A DNA stretch of 64,000 bases, taken from contig JAUPTC010000016.1 of NCBI GenBank assembly GCA_030762895.1, positions 2,473,199 through 2,537,198 on the forward strand, read 5' to 3'. Numbering within the stretch: the stretch's first letter is position 1; every line of letters starts with the position of its first letter. This document shows, piece by piece, positions 59,401 to 64,000 of this stretch. Below the pieces are notes generated by a model. That model searched no databases, had not been told where the DNA came from, and saw only the letters and a program-made list of their open reading frames with translations. The DNA comes from Sophora flavescens (Eukaryota; Streptophyta; Magnoliopsida; Fabales; Fabaceae). The position numbers and the translations under genes were made by a program.

Positions 59401-61505
59401 TCTTTTTTTCGACCAGCCACTATCGGGGGAAGCTTCTAGCTCACTTAGAATGGGTACATGATATGAGCCACATCTTCGGGGAGCACATTTATAGGGGAGA
59501 ATCTATTTACAAAGATTTGGAGCTCAAACCTCTCGCCCAACCCCGCATCGATGTTCTCACCCCCTTGGGTCAACGTTTGTCCAAGTGAGGAATTACCAAA
59601 AACTAAGATCAATCAGCCACATAGCTCCAAGGCCGTCTAAATCGAGAGTCGTGGAAAACTCTCCGGCAAGACCTCCTCTGACATTTGATGTAATGTCATT
59701 GAGATCCTTAAACATTCCCACTTTCTCCCCTACTGGGAAGCAATTAGTCAATGAGTGCCAATCTTCCATTTGTTTGTTCCTCTCAGGTCAGAGATTCCGT
59801 AGAATTATGATTGCTCTTCGATCATCCTCAAAAGAACCCATGATGTGATTGCTTAGTAGCCTAACACATTAACCCCTTCATCTGATCCTTCCATAATAAA
59901 GAAGATGCCACCCGCTCTTTTCCCTACCATTTCCTATTCTACAAGAGACAAGAGTTAAAGTCACACTTGATTCTGATTCTTTCCATTTCACTTTTACCTA
60001 GTTCCAAGTAGACTATTTGGGGATTTTTCCAAACACAGCTTTACATGGCTCGACCGGACTGGGATCTCCCAACCCCTCGCACTCCAAACAAGGATCTTTA
60101 TTGATCTAGGTGTTGGTTTTCCAACACCACCGATTTGAAGCATTACCTTCCTCGCCATCACAACATCCTGCCTTCTCTTCTTTCCCCTCCTAAAGCGGAT
60201 CTTCGGTTCCACCTTCTGGGTTGACCAACATCAATGAGATATTTTTTCAAATTCTTTTCGTGGAATTGGGGTTTTAGGGACCTTTGTTTTCCTCGGGGTT
60301 TTCTGCCTAACCCATTTCTTCTCCTCCACTTCAGACTTCCTGCTCCCTTTCTAATTCTCAACCGCTTAGAGAGAACCACAAATTTTGTGTGGATTCACGT
60401 AGCCACACTCTCAATATCATCATTAATTCTTGCCCCCTTCCACATTGACTCTCAGTGGTTCTAGTTTCTTCCCAAATAAATTGAAGCCGTTTCCTCTCGC
60501 TCAACTTCAGAGTCCATCTTTCCTTCGCTCGAGGATTCATTCTTTGCCGTAGCTGAGCAAGGAAAATACCAACCAGCACTTCCAACTGCTTTCCTTCCTT
60601 TTGTTCCCAGTGAACTTTCGGTAGAGGGGATGCCCCAACCAGGCCCAAAATCCTGTTCTTTTTCATTCAGTTCTTCATACCCATCTTTACCACATTCTCT
60701 ATTTCTTCACAATCTTTTAGCTGCGCCCAATTCTCCCACATGCAAACAGGTGTAGTGAGTTCAGATTTGAAATAAACCCTCAAGCTCCTAAATTCCTGCA
60801 CCATGACTATGTCTCCGCTTGGGAGGCCTCCCCTTAAGTCGATGGAGACCTGACTCTCAAGAAAGCCGACCCGCATCGCTTCTCCTTCGATCAGCCAGAT
60901 GCGGATCCAATGATATCCCCAATTTTTTCGCCATGAATTCTAAATTCCAAACTCAAGGGGAGGTCATAGGATTCAGTCCGGTGAGTTGCCATGGGTCATT
61001 GCCAATTCGTGAGGGTTGCTCTTCCCTTGATACCCTCTCGAGAATGAGGTGCTGTCCCAATAAAGCTCCACGGCCCTCTTTAGGGACATTATTCGTGATC
61101 CTTCTCTGATGAGAAGCAAATTGTAGAGATTTTTGTTCGCATCTTGAATCTCCCAACCGGGTTTTTGAGGACGCCAGCTGACGATTGTGGTTTTGAAAGC
61201 CTAACGTTGTAGGATTATCCGACCAAAGTTTCTCATTAGGGTGCTTGTGAAACTCTCGGCTGCTTTTCTTCTTCCATCAGAATGCCTTCATCTTGAAACA
61301 CAACATCCTCCACCCTTTCCATGATGACACAGCTCCGCCATAGCAGCTGATAGGAAAAGGCAAAAAGAAGATCAAAGCAGAACGGAGGAGAAATTGCAGA
61401 TGGAAATTTAGGAGAAGTCCAACACGTCAATTGCACCTGTAAGATCCATGGAGTGCGGGGATATCTGCTCGAACCCTTAAAGCAAAGAGTTCTTAAGGTC
61501 AGGGA
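56405..61505 (-). pseudogene. LINE, inverted copy, heavily broken
   Basis: It mirrors 1400-6716. Recognisable pieces: ORF1 knuckle region (60667-60876, knuckle residues lost), ORF1 tail (60158-60666), endonuclease region (about 58900-60090), RT (about 57560-58800, for example SLWLVRVPIAGKT-like remnants) and zf-RVT (about 56950-57190). No piece exceeds about 115 codons. It has many more indels than the left copy. Confidence 0.8.
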
Positions 61506-61702
61506 GAAAAAAAGAGTAAATTTAATGGTCATTATCCTACTTTTACAATGCCTGCTATTTACAACTATAAATTTGCCACTAGATAGCATATGGAAATGAA
61601 GCTGACCATAGTGTCCATTGCCTTCCCGCAAGAGCTTCTATATAGGTCTTGTACAAGACTTAGTATATTTGATTCATCAATAATTTTTTTGTTCCCTCCT
61701 AA
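61506..61702. other. Spacer between LINE and CACTA end
   Basis: This matches 1209-1399 in reverse complement, including the ACTAAGTCTTGTACAAGAC-like palindromic phrase (61648-61665). No gene is seen. Confidence 0.7.
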
Positions 61703-62307
61703 CACTACAGCATTAGACTCTAGATAGCTGCTTCCATGCCTTAATAGCGTTGTAATCGCTGCATTCATGCTAATTACTATTAAACCTGCTAGCAAAATAT
61801 AACATTTAGAAGTATTAATAAAGATTCTAGATAAATGTTTGACTGAATGCTATCTAAAGTCGTATCTAGATAGCTATACAATACAAATGCTATCTAAAGT
61901 TTGACTTTGTAGAAGCTTATACAACAAACGCTATTCATTCCCCTTTTTCTTTAATTCATATGCCATTTAACTTTTGCATCCATTCTCTGTGATATTGAAC
62001 TACACCAAAACCACAATTAATATAAACACATAAATGTTCCTTGCTTCCACTGCATTAAGTAATATGTATATAAGATGCATAAAATTAGGGAGAAAAATTA
62101 AGGAACCAAGTGTATAAGGGAATCCAAATTATATATTTCACTGGCACACCATTTAAGATTGATTATACAAGTTAAATCATTCATAATATTGTAAGCTTCT
62201 GGGCTTTTAACATCATCCAAAACTCGTAGTCAACAATGAAACTTCATTAAATTTGTTTTAAATCGCTTAATCAATAATAAAAGATCATAAGACAAGCAAG
62301 TGCTTCC

Positions 62308-62700
62308 ATGAGACCGATCATAGACTAATATGCCCAGTAGAAAAAGCTGGCCAGCTTGCAATGACCTACAAAATCAAACAAATCCATCAGAAATTCTGCT
62401 GTAGTGGAAGTGGAAGACCAAATATCCTGCCTTATTAAAAATTGAAATAGGTTATAAAGGATCATGTAATACATACAAGGTTGCTACTTGCAAAATCCAC
62501 ATTGTAAATAACTCCGCTAATTAAGTTGTAGATGCAACTGAATCAAGGAGGACATTACAGGTTACAAATAATACAAGGTATAGAAAAGTCCTATTATCTT
62601 GCTGGGATTACATATGACCTCGAAGGCAAGATGCTGTTTGCGTTTTTATTGTCCAATCAAGCTATTATTTTCACATGATCACTTGCAACCACAAAAAAAA
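62308..62700 (-). pseudogene. ERECTA-like fragment, inverted copy
   Basis: It mirrors 173-567: third exon at about 62308-62365, second around 62477-62540, first around 62625-62700. All three are altered by substitutions and small indels, more than in the left copy. It has the same sense as the adjacent Ulp1-like gene. Confidence 0.75.
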
Positions 62701-62868
62701 ACAACAGTGGGCAATAATCAAATACCCTTAGGAAATACACTGGTAACATGCATTGTTTTGTTGATGTAATATTAATAATTTAAATAATAAGTAAGATTTG
62801 AACCATTAACTGAGGATATAGATAAAGAGAAACTAATGTTGATGTGGATCTCTAGTTAGAAATCTATA

Positions 62869-64000
62869 AGCATTATTCATGCCAATGAGTATTGTCGCAA
62901 TCTATCAGATCACTTGACATAATCAAAACGAACTTTTCAACAATATAGCGACACCAATCTTCTTGACTGGATAGTTGAACATTGGATTATGTGGAGCATT
63001 TTAAAAGTCAGGAAGTAATCGCGACAAAAAATTAAACAAATTAAGTTACAATTACAAAACATTTGAACAGCCACAAGAAAGCTAAGTAAAACAACATACC
63101 GCCATTGGTATTTTAACTTGGTTCAGTAAGATAGCCTCCTTCAGAACAATATAGGCAAATACCCACAATCAGATCATTGTTGTCTTGGGCACTATAAAAA
63201 TAAATAGGAAAATCAATATAGTTTTTTTATCTAATTGCGTTTAAGTTTTTTGCAAATATACCTCTATCTCGAATCCATTTAATGTTGGCTGCCTTAAACG
63301 CGCACCTAAGCTCCGACATTTGCGCGATAAACTTGCATGGAAAGCACTAACTACAGTATCCAAACAGACTTCATTAAGGAAACATATTTTCAATCATCAC
63401 AAAATACACGATGCTTTTTTATTTTGAACCACAGCTGTTTCGCAAACTCCAGATATGTCATTCAATACGCTTATTCTAATGTCAAAAATCAAAAGCACAT
63501 TAGGACCATGACAACTTGCAACATGTATCATCTACGGAAGTCATTCGATTTAATCATAGAAAATCAGAAATATAAAGCATGCTTACTTATCGAACAGATT
63601 CTTTACTCAGGGCAATTCCTAGGATCAACATTCAAGGGATCCGGGATAGTATCTCTTCAACAATATTTATCACAAGACAAAGACCCAATGATTCCTACAA
63701 AATGCTGAGATAACAAATCCTATAACCAACCTAGTGAATTCACAGAATTGTCCTGATAGAGGCCATTCACCCAACATTGTGACTTACATAAAAATAGGGG
63801 CCAGTATTTTCTTAGAAGGTAAAAACTCTATCACTATATACTGTCTATGGATCCCTCCCGAAGTAGCCGTATTTATTTGCTTGGTGTGGGGACAAGAATA
63901 GAAACCTCTCGCTTTCCTTGCCACAATTCTTCATATAAATATTTTCAATTAAAATATAAAATGATTATACCATGACATCAATACTTAAATGGAAAAGACT
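62869..64000 (-). pseudogene. CACTA Ulp1-like protease 3' exons, second copy, broken
   Basis: It matches 21505-22560 in the same orientation: last exon (VKEEW-type end near 62930), DCG exon (about 63100-63190), HWV exon (about 63610-63700, deletions remove the YYLDPL Asp region) and part of the PHQTNTYGYFGRD-type exon (63840-63930). About 110 bp of extra sequence lies near 63420-63530 in an intron. The protease frame is lost. It continues past the window edge. Confidence 0.75.

Larger units (their letters stand above)
46681..62868. repeat. Right arm of the large inverted duplication
   Basis: This is the reverse complement of 1-16507, starting inside the Helitron 5' part and ending at the outer limit of the ERECTA fragment. 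Some stretches match closely (51000-52120 against 11060-12180), others carry dense small indels and substitutions (52200-61700). Confidence 0.9.
61703..64000 (-). mobile_element. CACTA element with captured ERECTA DNA (runs off right edge)
   Basis: The terminus CACTACAGCATTAGAC at 61703 is an eroded copy of the one at 20589. Subterminal repeats reach about 61950. ERECTA-like DNA (about 62090-62868) follows, then the 3' exons of the Ulp1-like gene from 62869. The element is in the same orientation as the one at 20589-30902. Confidence 0.8.

Noticed and set aside
63337..63708. 123-codon + strand frame at the right edge
   Set aside because: It runs antisense across introns and exons of the broken Ulp1-like gene and has no family resemblance.

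Overview
The window is repeat-dense nuclear DNA from a flowering plant, probably a eudicot. The grounds are an ERECTA-family LRR-kinase gene fragment with plant introns and a set of plant-type mobile elements: an L1-like LINE with a Gag-like ORF1, a Tat-type Ty3 element with an antisense ORF, Helitron, CACTA (En/Spm), Tork-like Ty1-copia and an Athila-like non-autonomous LTR element. I find no complete host gene. Species cannot be told from the sequence alone.

Layout. 1-1208: one end of a CACTA element carrying three captured ERECTA-like exons. 1209-6716: L1-like LINE (+), broken. 6717-10675: 3' part of a Tat-type element with antisense ORF, subrepeats, polypurine tracts and an LTR. About 10680-19972: Helitron (-) with a broken Rep/helicase gene and, 5' of it, an RPA70-like gene whose 11 recognisable exons stay in frame. 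20589-30902: a nearly complete CACTA (-) with a TNP2 transposase gene and a second gene ending in a Ulp1-like cysteine protease. 30903-32968: AT-rich sequence with microsatellites and a ~190-bp tandem repeat. 32969-38394: Tork-type copia element (-) with both LTRs. 38774-42262: LTR-like, non-coding. 42263-46180: Athila-like non-autonomous element cut by a 500-N gap (46181-46680).

After the gap, 46681-62868 is an inverted copy of 1-16507, with the same nested junctions (Helitron / Tat / LINE / CACTA end / ERECTA fragment). From 62869 the sequence continues into the Ulp1-like gene of the same CACTA type, so the right-hand CACTA shows where the ERECTA fragment sits: between the transposon terminus and the 3' end of the Ulp1-like gene, in the same sense. 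The right arm carries many more small indels than the left. Some lesions are complementary between arms, which suggests two real copies, although poor assembly quality or misplaced haplotypes after the gap cannot be excluded.

Functionally this is a nest of mostly dead transposable elements. Most coding regions carry stops or frameshifts. The exceptions are the RPA70-like gene on the Helitron and the protease half of the CACTA second gene, both of which stay open across several introns.
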